Assembly (NCBI GenBank): GCA_002296975.1
Contig: DBIS01000073.1
Location: 1 to 8,487, forward strand
From: Deltaproteobacteria bacterium UBA796
GTDB lineage: Bacteria; Myxococcota_A; UBA796
Reading direction: 5' to 3'
Length of the DNA: 8,487 nt
Positions within the stretch are counted from its first letter, which is position 1, and each line of letters opens with the position of its first letter. Position numbers and translations under genes: made by a program. The notes under the pieces are model-generated. The model had not been told where the DNA came from and did no database searches. It saw nothing but the letters and a program-made list of their open reading frames with translations. This document shows, in pieces, positions 1-6,597 of this stretch.

Positions 1-150
1 GGAGCTTACAACTACACCTTCGTGTACAATATGGCCGAAGACGGCGACCTCACAGACGCCTTGGACCCCATCACCGGTGCCGGAGATGCTGAGATTCCAG
101 TCGATGGTTGGTATGTTTCCAATGGGTTTTACGGTTGGGGCTGGGAGTAA
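1..150 (+). CDS. C-terminal end of an unrecognised protein (5' end outside window)
   Basis: Frame 1 is open from the first base to a TAA at 148-150 and encodes the last 49 residues of a protein that starts outside the window. The stretch is rich in aromatic and acidic residues and in glycine, with an Asn-Tyr-Thr-Phe-Val-Tyr segment near its start and a Tyr-Gly-Trp-Gly-Trp-Glu ending. It has few lysines or arginines. This composition is typical of exported or cell-surface beta-rich proteins, but that is inference and I recognise no family. It lies 34 nt upstream of mvaD on the same strand, so it could be cotranscribed with the mevalonate genes or simply end there. It does not look like the C-terminus of mevalonate kinase, HMG-CoA synthase or HMG-CoA reductase. 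Confidence 0.6.
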   Translation, partial: GAYNYTFVYNMAEDGDLTDALDPITGAGDAEIPVDGWYVSNGFYGWGWE

Positions 151-164
151 GTCTACCCAAAACC

Positions 165-170
165 GGAGGG
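165..170 (+). promoter_or_regulatory. Probable ribosome binding site of mvaD
   Basis: GGAGGG, a strong Shine-Dalgarno match, lies 14 nt before the ATG at 185. That spacing is longer than the usual 5-10 nt. It is nevertheless the only purine-rich match in the 34-nt gap after the upstream stop, and it supports 185 as the start over the in-frame ATG at 77, which lies inside the preceding gene. Confidence 0.5.
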
Positions 171-184
171 GTTACACACGTGTC

Positions 185-1138
185 ATGAAAGCCACAGCCC
201 TCGCCCACCCAAATATCGCATTGATCAAATACTGGGGCAAGCACGACCGGGTGCTCAACACACCGGCGGTTCCTTCGCTTTCAGTTACCCTAGCACCCTT
301 CAAAACTGAGACCTCGGTGACCTGGGGCACCCCCATCGACCACTTCGTGATCAATGGGGTCACAGTGGCCGGTGACGCAAGCGCGCGCGTGGCTCAGTTT
401 TTGGACCTTATCGACCCAAAGCGTCCGCCAGTCGCCATCGAGTCCCACAACAACTTTCCGACCGCTGCGGGTCTCGCGAGCAGCTCAAGCGCCTTCGCAG
501 CACTCGCGCTCGCCGCCTCCACAGCCGCAGGTCAAGCTTTAAATCCGACCGCCCTCAGCATCTTGGCCCGTCAAGGTTCGGGCTCTGCTTCACGCAGCGT
601 TTGGGGTGGTTTTGTCAGTTGGACCACCGCCGACCGCGAGGATGGAACCGACTCTCACGGCCATCCCATCGCCCCAAAGGACCATTGGGATTTGGCTGTG
701 CTTGTGGCGCTGGTCAGCGACCAAAAGAAGGCTGTGTCCTCACGAGACGGTATGAACCTCACCCAGGAGACAAGTCCTCTATTTGGTGGGTGGGAGGCGA
801 GCGGCCCCGCAGATGTCGCCGAGGCCAAAGCCGCCATCCTCGCCAAAGACTTAAGCCGATTGGGCACGGTTATGGAGCACTCAACAATGAAGATGGTCGC
901 CACCATGTTCTCTGCCCAACCTGCTGTAATCTACATGCAACCAGCCACGGTTGCCGTCCTTCACGCCGTCCGAGCCCTGAGGGCTAAGGGCATACCCGCC
1001 TGGGCCACCATGGACGCCGGTCCAAACGTGAAGGTGCTCACCACCCCACAGGCCGCACATCAAGTTGAGGCCACCCTCCTCCAGCATGTCAAGACAGTTC
1101 ACACCCTGTCGGTGGGCGGCCCTGCCCGGTTGATATGA
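185..1138 (+). CDS. mvaD: Diphosphomevalonate decarboxylase
   Basis: Catalyses ATP-dependent decarboxylation of mevalonate 5-diphosphate to isopentenyl diphosphate in the cytoplasm, the last step of the classical mevalonate pathway. The 317 residues match the family's usual length (about 310-330). Visible motifs are the N-terminal IALIKYWGK (residues 11-19), the GHMP-superfamily loop around AAGLASSSSAFA (94-105), GSGSASRS (131-138) with the conserved Arg137, and ATMDAGPNVKVL (274-285) holding the expected catalytic Asp277. These fit the standard enzyme better than the archaeal mevalonate-3-kinase offshoot. The start at 185 is chosen because the protein there begins directly with the family's N-terminus; the in-frame ATG at 77 would add 36 unrelated residues and overlap the upstream gene. 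The stop overlaps the next start in ATGA (1135-1138), implying translational coupling to the kinase. Confidence 0.93.
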   Translation: MKATALAHPNIALIKYWGKHDRVLNTPAVPSLSVTLAPFKTETSVTWGTPIDHFVINGVTVAGDASARVAQFLDLIDPKRPPVAIESHNNFPTAAGLASSSSAFAALALAASTAAGQALNPTALSILARQGSGSASRSVWGGFVSWTTADREDGTDSHGHPIAPKDHWDLAVLVALVSDQKKAVSSRDGMNLTQETSPLFGGWEASGPADVAEAKAAILAKDLSRLGTVMEHSTMKMVATMFSAQPAVIYMQPATVAVLHAVRALRAKGIPAWATMDAGPNVKVLTTPQAAHQVEATLLQHVKTVHTLSVGGPARLI

Positions 1139-1959
1139 TCACCATCGTCGCCCCCGGAAAATTGATGATCGCCGGAGAATACGCGGTACTCAATGGCGCT
1201 CCAGCCATCGTCTTGGCCGTAGACTGTGGGGTTCGCTGCGATATCGCTGTGAGCGACCACCTCCAGATTGAGACTCCCAACGGGGACGAGCGATTCGTCC
1301 GCCCACCCCTCGAAGGCCATATTGGGCATTACCGATTTTCTGCCCACAACCCCACGGATTTGCCAGACAAGCCTGGATTTGGTGGTTCGGCAGCCGCCTG
1401 TGTCGCCGCCTGTTTGGCCGCCGGCTTAGCCTCAACTGAGGCCATCGGCTTTCACAAGGCCATCCAGGGCGGGGGCTCGGGTGTCGATGTTTTGGCCAGC
1501 ATAAACGGTGGCATGATTCGCGCCCAACATGGCAAGGCTACCCCTCTCTCTCCCATTCTACCCACGGTGATCTGGGCCGGAATCAGCGCCAAGACCCAGC
1601 CTCGAATCGACCACTATCTGGCACAAAAAACCGACCTTGGATTTATTGCCGCCTCGACCGAAATCGTTGACGGATTTTGCGAAGACCCAATCCATATGCT
1701 CCAAGAAAATGCCCAACTCTTAAAGCATATGGCACAAAAAATCGGGCTTCCGTACATGACCCCAACCCTTGCTGCCATCGCCAAGCTCGCCCGCGAACAC
1801 GGCGGTGCGGCCAAAGCGTCCGGCGCTGGTGGCGGCGATTGCGCGATCGCCCTCTTTAATGACCCAGAGGCCGAATCTGCCTTCCAAACTGCGGCCATCG
1901 AGCGCGGCTTGACCCTCATCCCAGTCTCGATGGCAGGCCCAGCGGCCTTGTTGGGTTAA
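1135..1959 (+). CDS. GHMP kinase, probable phosphomevalonate kinase (compact form)
   Basis: Probably phosphorylates 5-phosphomevalonate with ATP to give mevalonate diphosphate, the substrate of the enzyme encoded just upstream. GHMP motif 1 is APGKLMIAGEYAVL (residues 6-19); the Gly-Glu-Tyr form is typical of phosphomevalonate kinases, whereas mevalonate kinases usually have Gly-Glu-His. Motif 2 is PGFGGSAAACVA (80-91), GGGSGVDVLASINGG (112-126) carries the probable catalytic Asp118, and motif 3 is KASGAGGGDCAIAL (227-240), again the phosphomevalonate kinase pattern. At 274 residues it is clearly shorter than well-studied bacterial enzymes (about 335-360), with the missing length apparently in the variable segments between motifs 1 and 2 and between motifs 2 and 3. 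No frameshift or stop explains this, so it looks intact. A mevalonate kinase role cannot be wholly excluded. It overlaps mvaD by 4 nt and has no clear ribosome binding site of its own, as expected for a coupled gene. Confidence 0.82.
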   Translation: MITIVAPGKLMIAGEYAVLNGAPAIVLAVDCGVRCDIAVSDHLQIETPNGDERFVRPPLEGHIGHYRFSAHNPTDLPDKPGFGGSAAACVAACLAAGLASTEAIGFHKAIQGGGSGVDVLASINGGMIRAQHGKATPLSPILPTVIWAGISAKTQPRIDHYLAQKTDLGFIAASTEIVDGFCEDPIHMLQENAQLLKHMAQKIGLPYMTPTLAAIAKLAREHGGAAKASGAGGGDCAIALFNDPEAESAFQTAAIERGLTLIPVSMAGPAALLG

Positions 1960-1968
1960 GCCGGCCCC

Positions 1969-3045
1969 ATGAGTACAAAGCCCAATATATCTGGCCGGAA
2001 AGCAGACCACATCGACTTGTGTACCAACGCCGATGTGGGATTTCGTGCAAAGACCAACCTCTTCGACGCCGTCGACTTTATACACAACGCCCTGCCAGAT
2101 TTGGCGGTGTCCGACATCGACACCACGGCCATGTTCGCCGGAAAGCACCTAAAGGCACCCTTGATCATCGCAGCAATGACCGGGGGCGTCGACCGAGCAG
2201 CGGCCATCAACCGTGACTTGGCCACCGTTGCAGAGGACCTCGGTTTTGGCTTTGCCTTCGGCTCGCAGCGGCCCATGCTCAGCGCCAAAAGTACGGCGGG
2301 GTACCAAGTTCGGGACGTCGCGCCTTCAACACTTATTTTGGGCAATATCGGCGTGGTCCAAGCCAAACAAGCAAGCACCACAGCGCTCGCAGAAATGGTC
2401 AAAATCTCAGGGGCTGACGCGCTGTGTGTCCACCTCAACCCGGCCATGGAGGTGGTTCAACCCGAAGGAGACGATGATTTCCGCGGTGGATTAGACACGA
2501 TCAGCCGCCTGGTTGATACCCTCGGCGTGCCCGTCATCGTCAAAGAGACAGGCTGCGGTATCTCCAGAGCGGTTGGGGAGCGGCTCAAGGCTATCGGCGT
2601 CGAGTATATAGACACCTCTGGGGCCGGCGGCACAAGCTGGGTGGCAGTCGAAACCCAACGGGCCCAAGGCGAGAGAGCGGGTGTGGGTGACACCTTTTGG
2701 GACTGGGGCATCCCCACAGCCGCCAGTGTTGCCCAGCTATCGGGCCTAAACTTCAAAATCTGCGCCACCGGTGGAATGCAGGATGGGCTGATGATCGCCA
2801 AGGCCGTGGCACTTGGGGCCGCCGTCGGTGGTATCGCTCGGCCATTCTTACAAGCCCACGCCGCCAGCGGGATCGACGGCGTGTATGCCCTAGCAGAACG
2901 GGTCATCGCAGAGGTAAAGGTGGCCGCGCTTCTCACTGGCTCAAAGAACATGGCCGCCCTCGGCCAAGCCCCCCTCATCGTCGACACCCGACTGTTCCGG
3001 TGGCTCCCGAAGGCCTCCCCACTCGCCGCCCGACTGGAACAATAA
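1969..3045 (+). CDS. fni: Type 2 isopentenyl-diphosphate delta-isomerase (FMN-dependent)
   Basis: Interconverts isopentenyl and dimethylallyl diphosphate using reduced FMN, supplying both building blocks for isoprenoids. The 358-residue protein is a full-length TIM-barrel flavoenzyme of the family's usual size. Visible landmarks are the substrate-binding RKADHI (10-15), the FMN-contacting AAMTGG (68-73), HLNP (155-158), QPEGD (164-168) with the Gln and Glu expected to handle Mg2+/substrate, KETGCGIS (192-199), DTSGAGGTSW (215-224) and the C-terminal phosphate-binding glycines at 268-269 and 287-288. The family often has Gln-Glu in the NP-x-Q-E segment; here it reads Asn-Pro-Ala-Met-Glu, a mild substitution. 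It starts 9 nt after the kinase stop, with no strong Shine-Dalgarno in the gap, and its stop overlaps the next start in TAATG. It is unrelated in fold to type 1 IDI. Confidence 0.95.
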   Translation: MSTKPNISGRKADHIDLCTNADVGFRAKTNLFDAVDFIHNALPDLAVSDIDTTAMFAGKHLKAPLIIAAMTGGVDRAAAINRDLATVAEDLGFGFAFGSQRPMLSAKSTAGYQVRDVAPSTLILGNIGVVQAKQASTTALAEMVKISGADALCVHLNPAMEVVQPEGDDDFRGGLDTISRLVDTLGVPVIVKETGCGISRAVGERLKAIGVEYIDTSGAGGTSWVAVETQRAQGERAGVGDTFWDWGIPTAASVAQLSGLNFKICATGGMQDGLMIAKAVALGAAVGGIARPFLQAHAASGIDGVYALAERVIAEVKVAALLTGSKNMAALGQAPLIVDTRLFRWLPKASPLAARLEQ

Positions 3046-3578
3046 TGAACTTCCGCGATCTTCTCAATCACGTGCCAACGCCCCTCAAACAGTCAATTAA
3101 GGCCAAGGTCTACCCAAATATGATCCTTGAAGGCAATGAGGCCCCAGAGTGGACCCTCCAAGATCACGAGGACAAATGGCAACGAATGAGGAGTAAGCAG
3201 TGGACGGTGCTCATCTTTTACCCGAAAGACGACACCCCAGGCTGCACAGATCAACTCCAACAATTTCAAGCGCACCTCGACGCCTTCAAAGCCCTTGGCG
3301 TCGCGGTTTTTGGCGTCAACCCAGCAGAGGCCGAAAGCCACAAGGCCTTCGCTGAAAAGATCCAAATCGAATTTCCACTTTTGGTAGACCGGGGGGGATC
3401 CGTCGCCCGTCAGTTCAAGTGCAGCTTACCAATGCCCTATGGTGCAAAGATTATCCGCTCTGTTTACCTGATAAATCCGGAACGAAAAATCCGCTTGGCC
3501 AACCGAGGCGCCCCTTCGGTAGAGGCCATCATCCGGAGTGTTCAAGCGCTCCAACAGGCCACAAAATCAGGAATGTAG
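3045..3578 (+). CDS. Peroxiredoxin of the Bcp/AhpC-TSA family
   Basis: A 177-residue thiol peroxidase that should reduce hydrogen peroxide or organic peroxides in the cytoplasm. The thioredoxin-fold core runs from about residue 28 (Glu-Gly-Asn-Glu-Ala-Pro) to 165. The active-site loop YPKDDTPGCT (59-68) matches the peroxiredoxin signature Pro-x3-Thr-x2-Cys with peroxidatic Cys67, and Arg138 in IIRSVYLI is the expected supporting arginine. Canonical Bcp proteins have a resolving Cys five residues after the peroxidatic one; here that position is Gln72. The only other cysteine is Cys126, so the enzyme is either 1-Cys or uses an unusual resolving partner. An N-terminal extension of about 25 residues precedes the usual start. 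The start is fixed by the TAATG overlap with fni; the same frame is open further upstream, but that part lies inside fni. No signal peptide is evident. The partner reductant is unknown. Confidence 0.88.
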   Translation: MNFRDLLNHVPTPLKQSIKAKVYPNMILEGNEAPEWTLQDHEDKWQRMRSKQWTVLIFYPKDDTPGCTDQLQQFQAHLDAFKALGVAVFGVNPAEAESHKAFAEKIQIEFPLLVDRGGSVARQFKCSLPMPYGAKIIRSVYLINPERKIRLANRGAPSVEAIIRSVQALQQATKSGM

Positions 3579-3588
3579 CGAGGGCCCG

Positions 3589-4764
3589 TTACTGGGCATC
3601 AAAAGCGGTCGACAAAAAGCGCTCCATGCTCAAGCGATGGGTAAAGTAACGCCTGGCAGACTCTGGGTTCATCTGCAGTTTCCGCAGGCCATCATCACCA
3701 CCAAGGATGATGTTCAAGGTGTTCACCTGCAGACCATAGTGCTGAATATATTTACCCATGACCATGCCAAGCGCGCCCAAGTCTCGGTCGAGTTCTCCGT
3801 CTCGGACCACCACTTTTAGGTTGAAGCTGACCTGAGCCGGGATGTCATTTTTACGCCCAGTCCAACTCTCAATCTTGACCCGAACCGAGCGTACATCCAC
3901 CCGGACCCTTCGGAGTTCTATCAGCAGCGCATCCTCAAATTCCGTCTCGCCCGGGATGTCCAGGATGCCCTCCATCATCTGCTCTCGGGTGGCATCTTCA
4001 AGGGTGTCATACGGAGAAACCAATGGCTCTATTTTATCAGCTATCGTGGCCTTTACAGCCGCTGTGACCAGCTCGCCATCGCCTTGGCGACGGTCTACAA
4101 AATTAGCGCCAGCATTGATATTGATGTACCAAACCCACAGCATCATCGCTCCAGCCCCCACAGCACCGATGAGTACGATCGGCCCCCATCGCACAGCCAA
4201 ACCACCCGGCCCTCGCGCTGAAGCTTTTAATTTTGGCTGCCGATAACCCTCCAACTTCAAGGCATGTACGCCTTGGGTATGCGCCGGTTTTTGAGCCGGA
4301 AACGCGATGACCTTGGCGGCAGGTCGCCTGGGCTTCGCTGGATGCGTTATCACCGCCGGCGTGATCTTCGGCCGCTCTGGGGCCGAGTTGTCCGAAACAG
4401 AAGCGGGCAACTCCTCACCCACAGGCTCTACTGACGCAGCAGGAAGCTCTTGCACTTCATCAGCAGTCGGCCTCGTCGGCTGCTCTTGTGAGCTCTGGGC
4501 CACACGCGTTGGTTCAGCCTCCTGAAAAGCGTCCAAGACAGTGGCATCCGTTTCCCCAACCCATGCATCCCATACATCAACGGCGAACAAGCCTGCCAAT
4601 CCAGGCGTGGCGTCAACCCGCACCCACTCCTTTTGGCCGACTTCCCTGATCTGTACAGCTCGCCCAATCTTGCCGGCACGAACGGCGCCTTCAACAGCAT
4701 CCATCCCTTCGAGGGTGAACACATCATGATCGGTTTTTATCTCATAGGTGGCCATGACATTCAT
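3589..4764 (-). CDS. Single-pass membrane protein with N-terminal GYF_2-like module, function unknown
   Basis: I do not recognise a specific function. From the ATG at 4764 the protein has 391 residues. Residues about 5-62 (YEIKTDHDVFTLEG ... EWVRVDATPGLAGLF) resemble the GYF_2/DUF4339-like module often found at the N-terminus of deltaproteobacterial membrane proteins. A low-complexity Pro/Ala/Glu-rich linker follows (about 80-180), turning basic with a Lys/Arg-rich patch just before one hydrophobic helix (about 194-217, GPIVLIGAVGAGAMMLWVWY). A 170-residue C-terminal domain comes after it, probably periplasmic, with charged alternating strands (VRVDVRSVRVKIESW) and no cysteines. The positive-inside rule places the N-terminus in the cytoplasm. 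GGGA lies 4 nt before the 4764 ATG; ATG 4755 is an equally plausible start that begins Met-Ala-Thr-Tyr-Glu. The gene is convergent with the peroxiredoxin gene (10-nt gap) and divergent from panB. The GYF_2 assignment is by eye and tentative. Confidence 0.75.
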   Translation of the reverse strand: MNVMATYEIKTDHDVFTLEGMDAVEGAVRAGKIGRAVQIREVGQKEWVRVDATPGLAGLFAVDVWDAWVGETDATVLDAFQEAEPTRVAQSSQEQPTRPTADEVQELPAASVEPVGEELPASVSDNSAPERPKITPAVITHPAKPRRPAAKVIAFPAQKPAHTQGVHALKLEGYRQPKLKASARGPGGLAVRWGPIVLIGAVGAGAMMLWVWYININAGANFVDRRQGDGELVTAAVKATIADKIEPLVSPYDTLEDATREQMMEGILDIPGETEFEDALLIELRRVRVDVRSVRVKIESWTGRKNDIPAQVSFNLKVVVRDGELDRDLGALGMVMGKYIQHYGLQVNTLNIILGGDDGLRKLQMNPESARRYFTHRLSMERFLSTAFDAQ

Positions 4765-4945
4765 ACTGTCCCGTCTGAGCCCATCGGTCAATCAAATCAG
4801 TGGGCCAAGATCACTTCTCGGGATAGAGAAACGACGCTCGAACCCTTGGACCGACGGGACCCACGTGGCCCCGCACGTCGGCTGAGAGGCATCGGCAACA
4901 TCACCCCACCCCATAACGGCCCGATATTTGGACCGTGAGGTAGCC
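4765..4945. promoter_or_regulatory. Divergent intergenic region between the membrane-protein gene and panB
   Basis: This 181-bp gap separates two divergently read genes, so promoters for both, including the panBC transcript, should lie here. I found no convincing -35/-10 pair in either direction. It does contain an 8-bp perfect palindrome CCACGTGG (4861-4868), partly overlapping arms CCGACG (4851-4856) and CGTCGG (4876-4881) that form a 6-bp inverted repeat with a 19-nt spacer, and a direct repeat TTGGACCG at 4846-4853 and 4928-4935. Any of these might be an operator, but each is short enough to occur by chance. No long coding frame on either strand looks real. Confidence 0.4.
4937..4940 (+). 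promoter_or_regulatory. Ribosome binding site deciding the panB start
   Basis: GAGG ends 5 nt before the ATG at 4946, a good spacing. An in-frame TTG at 4928 would add six residues and would place this site inside the gene, so ATG 4946 is preferred. Confidence 0.65.
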
Positions 4946-5782
4946 ATGCGCCGCAAAACCGTCATTGACCTTCAGAATATGAAGGCAGCAAACGAAAAAA
5001 TCGCCATGATCACCGCCTATGATGCCACGATGGCGCGATTGGTCGACTCAGCTGGGGTCGATATGGTCTTGGTTGGAGACAGCCTCGGCATGGTCATCCA
5101 GGGCGCTGAGGACACATTGAGCGTCACCCTTGACGATATGATTTACCACGGGCGGTGCGTGGCTCGGGGGCTCAAATCAGCCCACCTCACCGTCGACATG
5201 CCGTTTATGAGCTACCAGGTCAGCGCAGAACAGGCATTGACCAGCGCGGGCCGTTTGGTCCAGGAAGGGCGGGCCCAGTCGGTCAAACTGGAGGGCGGGC
5301 AACGCTCCGCCCCCGCGATCGAAAAAATCGTCGCCGCGGGCATCCCAGTAATGGGACATATCGGCCTCACCCCACAGTCGGTCAACACCCTTGGCGGTTG
5401 GCGTGTTCAAGGGCGCACCGATGATGCAGCAGCCCAATTGATGACCGACGCACTCGCTGTTCAAGATGCTGGCGCCTTCAGCGTGGTGCTGGAGATGGTC
5501 CCCACCGAGTTGGCCGCAGAGGTGTCGGCCGCACTCAACATTCCGACAATCGGCATTGGCGCTGGCCCTGATTGCGACGGCCAGGTCTTGGTATGCAACG
5601 ATTTGTTGGGCCTAGATATGTCATTTTCGCCAAAGTTTCTCAGGCGTTTTGCGGAGCTCGAAAAGCCCATCACCGGTGCCTTTTCTGAGTATATAGCGGC
5701 TGTTCGCGACGGAAGCTTTCCCGCACAAGCCCACTGCTTCCACCGGAGCAACCCCACAAAAAAGGTCACTCGGCTTTACTGA
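4946..5782 (+). CDS. panB: 3-methyl-2-oxobutanoate hydroxymethyltransferase (ketopantoate hydroxymethyltransferase)
   Basis: Transfers a hydroxymethyl group from 5,10-methylene-tetrahydrofolate to 2-oxoisovalerate, giving ketopantoate, the first committed step of pantothenate and coenzyme A synthesis. The 278-residue length is normal for this decameric TIM-barrel enzyme (about 260-280). The metal and substrate residues known from the E. coli enzyme are all present: Asp45 in VLVGDSLGMV, Asp84 in TVDMPFMSY, Glu116 in VKLEGG and catalytic-base Glu183 in VVLEMVP. MGHIGLTPQS (136-145) and GIGAGPDCDGQVLV (203-216) are further strong family signatures. The start is ATG 4946, supported by GAGG 5 nt upstream. 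The stop overlaps the panC start in TGATG (5780-5784), so the two should be translated together. The ketopantoate reductase (panE or ilvC) is not in the window. Confidence 0.96.
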   Translation: MRRKTVIDLQNMKAANEKIAMITAYDATMARLVDSAGVDMVLVGDSLGMVIQGAEDTLSVTLDDMIYHGRCVARGLKSAHLTVDMPFMSYQVSAEQALTSAGRLVQEGRAQSVKLEGGQRSAPAIEKIVAAGIPVMGHIGLTPQSVNTLGGWRVQGRTDDAAAQLMTDALAVQDAGAFSVVLEMVPTELAAEVSAALNIPTIGIGAGPDCDGQVLVCNDLLGLDMSFSPKFLRRFAELEKPITGAFSEYIAAVRDGSFPAQAHCFHRSNPTKKVTRLY

Positions 5783-6597
5783 TGAACACCATCAGATGCT
5801 CAAACACCCTTCGCGACATGATGAGCGAGCACAAGCGTCATGGCCGATCAGTGGGTTTTGTCCCGACTATGGGCTTTCTGCACAAAGGGCACCTCAGCCT
5901 GATGAAGCGCGCGAAAGCACACTGCGACCACCTCGTTGTCTCCATCTACGTCAACCCGCTCCAATTTGGAGCCGGCGAAGACCTGGACCGCTACCCTTCT
6001 GACCCCGAAGGCGACGCAGAAAAGTGTGAAAGTGCCGGCGTTGACACCCTGTTTTGCCCAAAAACCCTATTCGCCGACAGCCATGCCACAACGGTTTCGG
6101 TCGCAGGACTAACTGCCGGCCTATGTGGAGCCAGCCGCCCAGGGCACTTCGATGGGCTCGCCACAGTCGTCGCCCGTTTATTCGGCATCGTTCAGCCCGA
6201 TATCGCAGTCTTTGGCGAAAAGGACTTCCAGCAACTCGCAGTTATCCGACGCATGACGAAAGACCTGGGTATGGCCATCAACATCATGGGCGCCCCCTTA
6301 ATTCGTGACACAGACGGCCTGGCGCTCAGCTCCCGCAACACAAACCTCGACCCCCTCGAACACCAACGAGCCCTCAGCCTTCACCAGGCTCTGCAATTCA
6401 TCCAAACCCACCCCTCTCCTTCAGCAAAGGAACGAATACAGGCGGGCATGGCGCTACTACAAGCAGACCGGGTCGATTACTTACAAATCGTCAACCCCGT
6501 CAGCTTGCAGCCGATTCAACAAATCGATGGACCGGCACGCGTGTTGGTGGCAGCCTGGATAGGCAATACACGACTCATCGACAACATGGCGATTTAA
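5782..6597 (+). CDS. panC: Pantothenate synthetase (pantoate--beta-alanine ligase)
   Basis: Joins pantoate and beta-alanine through a pantoyl-adenylate intermediate, using ATP, to form pantothenate in the cytoplasm. It belongs to the nucleotidyltransferase superfamily. Key motifs are visible in order: PTMGFLHKGH (28-37) with the HxGH adenylation signature, GHFDGLATVV (121-130), FGEKDFQQL (144-152), the Arg175-Asp176 pair and LALSSRN (180-186) of the KMSKS-like region, and NTRLIDN (262-268) near the C-terminus. At 271 residues it is slightly shorter than the typical 280-285, with the shortening mainly in the C-terminal dimerisation part, and there is no sign of damage. It overlaps panB by one nucleotide and the following small membrane-protein gene by one nucleotide (TAATG at 6595-6599). 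The beta-alanine source, panD, is not in the window. Confidence 0.96.
   Translation: MNTIRCSNTLRDMMSEHKRHGRSVGFVPTMGFLHKGHLSLMKRAKAHCDHLVVSIYVNPLQFGAGEDLDRYPSDPEGDAEKCESAGVDTLFCPKTLFADSHATTVSVAGLTAGLCGASRPGHFDGLATVVARLFGIVQPDIAVFGEKDFQQLAVIRRMTKDLGMAINIMGAPLIRDTDGLALSSRNTNLDPLEHQRALSLHQALQFIQTHPSPSAKERIQAGMALLQADRVDYLQIVNPVSLQPIQQIDGPARVLVAAWIGNTRLIDNMAI

Noticed and set aside
77..184. A 36-residue N-terminal extension of mvaD from the in-frame ATG at 77
   Set aside because: It overlaps the C-terminal coding region of the upstream gene, resembles no part of the decarboxylase family, and the family's N-terminus starts right at the ATG at 185 with GGAGGG upstream.
1720..2447. Long minus-strand open frames across the kinase/fni region
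   Set aside because: They are antisense to two well-supported enzymes, overlap each other and show no protein-family features.
2697..3044. Upstream continuation of the peroxiredoxin frame inside fni
   Set aside because: This stretch is the out-of-frame reading of the strongly conserved 3' half of fni; the translated text is Arg/Pro-rich and the coupled ATG at 3045 gives the normal family protein.
3584..3597. Possible terminator hairpin GCCC-gttact-GGGC between the convergent genes
   Set aside because: The stem is only four base pairs, there is no T-run on either side, and most of it lies within the coding end of the minus-strand gene.
4912..4928. CATAAC and GATATT as -10 boxes for panBC
   Set aside because: Neither has a plausible -35 element at 16-18 bp upstream, so I do not call a promoter.
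4928..4945. TTG start for panB six codons upstream
   Set aside because: The GAGG ribosome binding site sits inside this extension and is well placed for ATG 4946, which also gives the expected PanB N-terminus.
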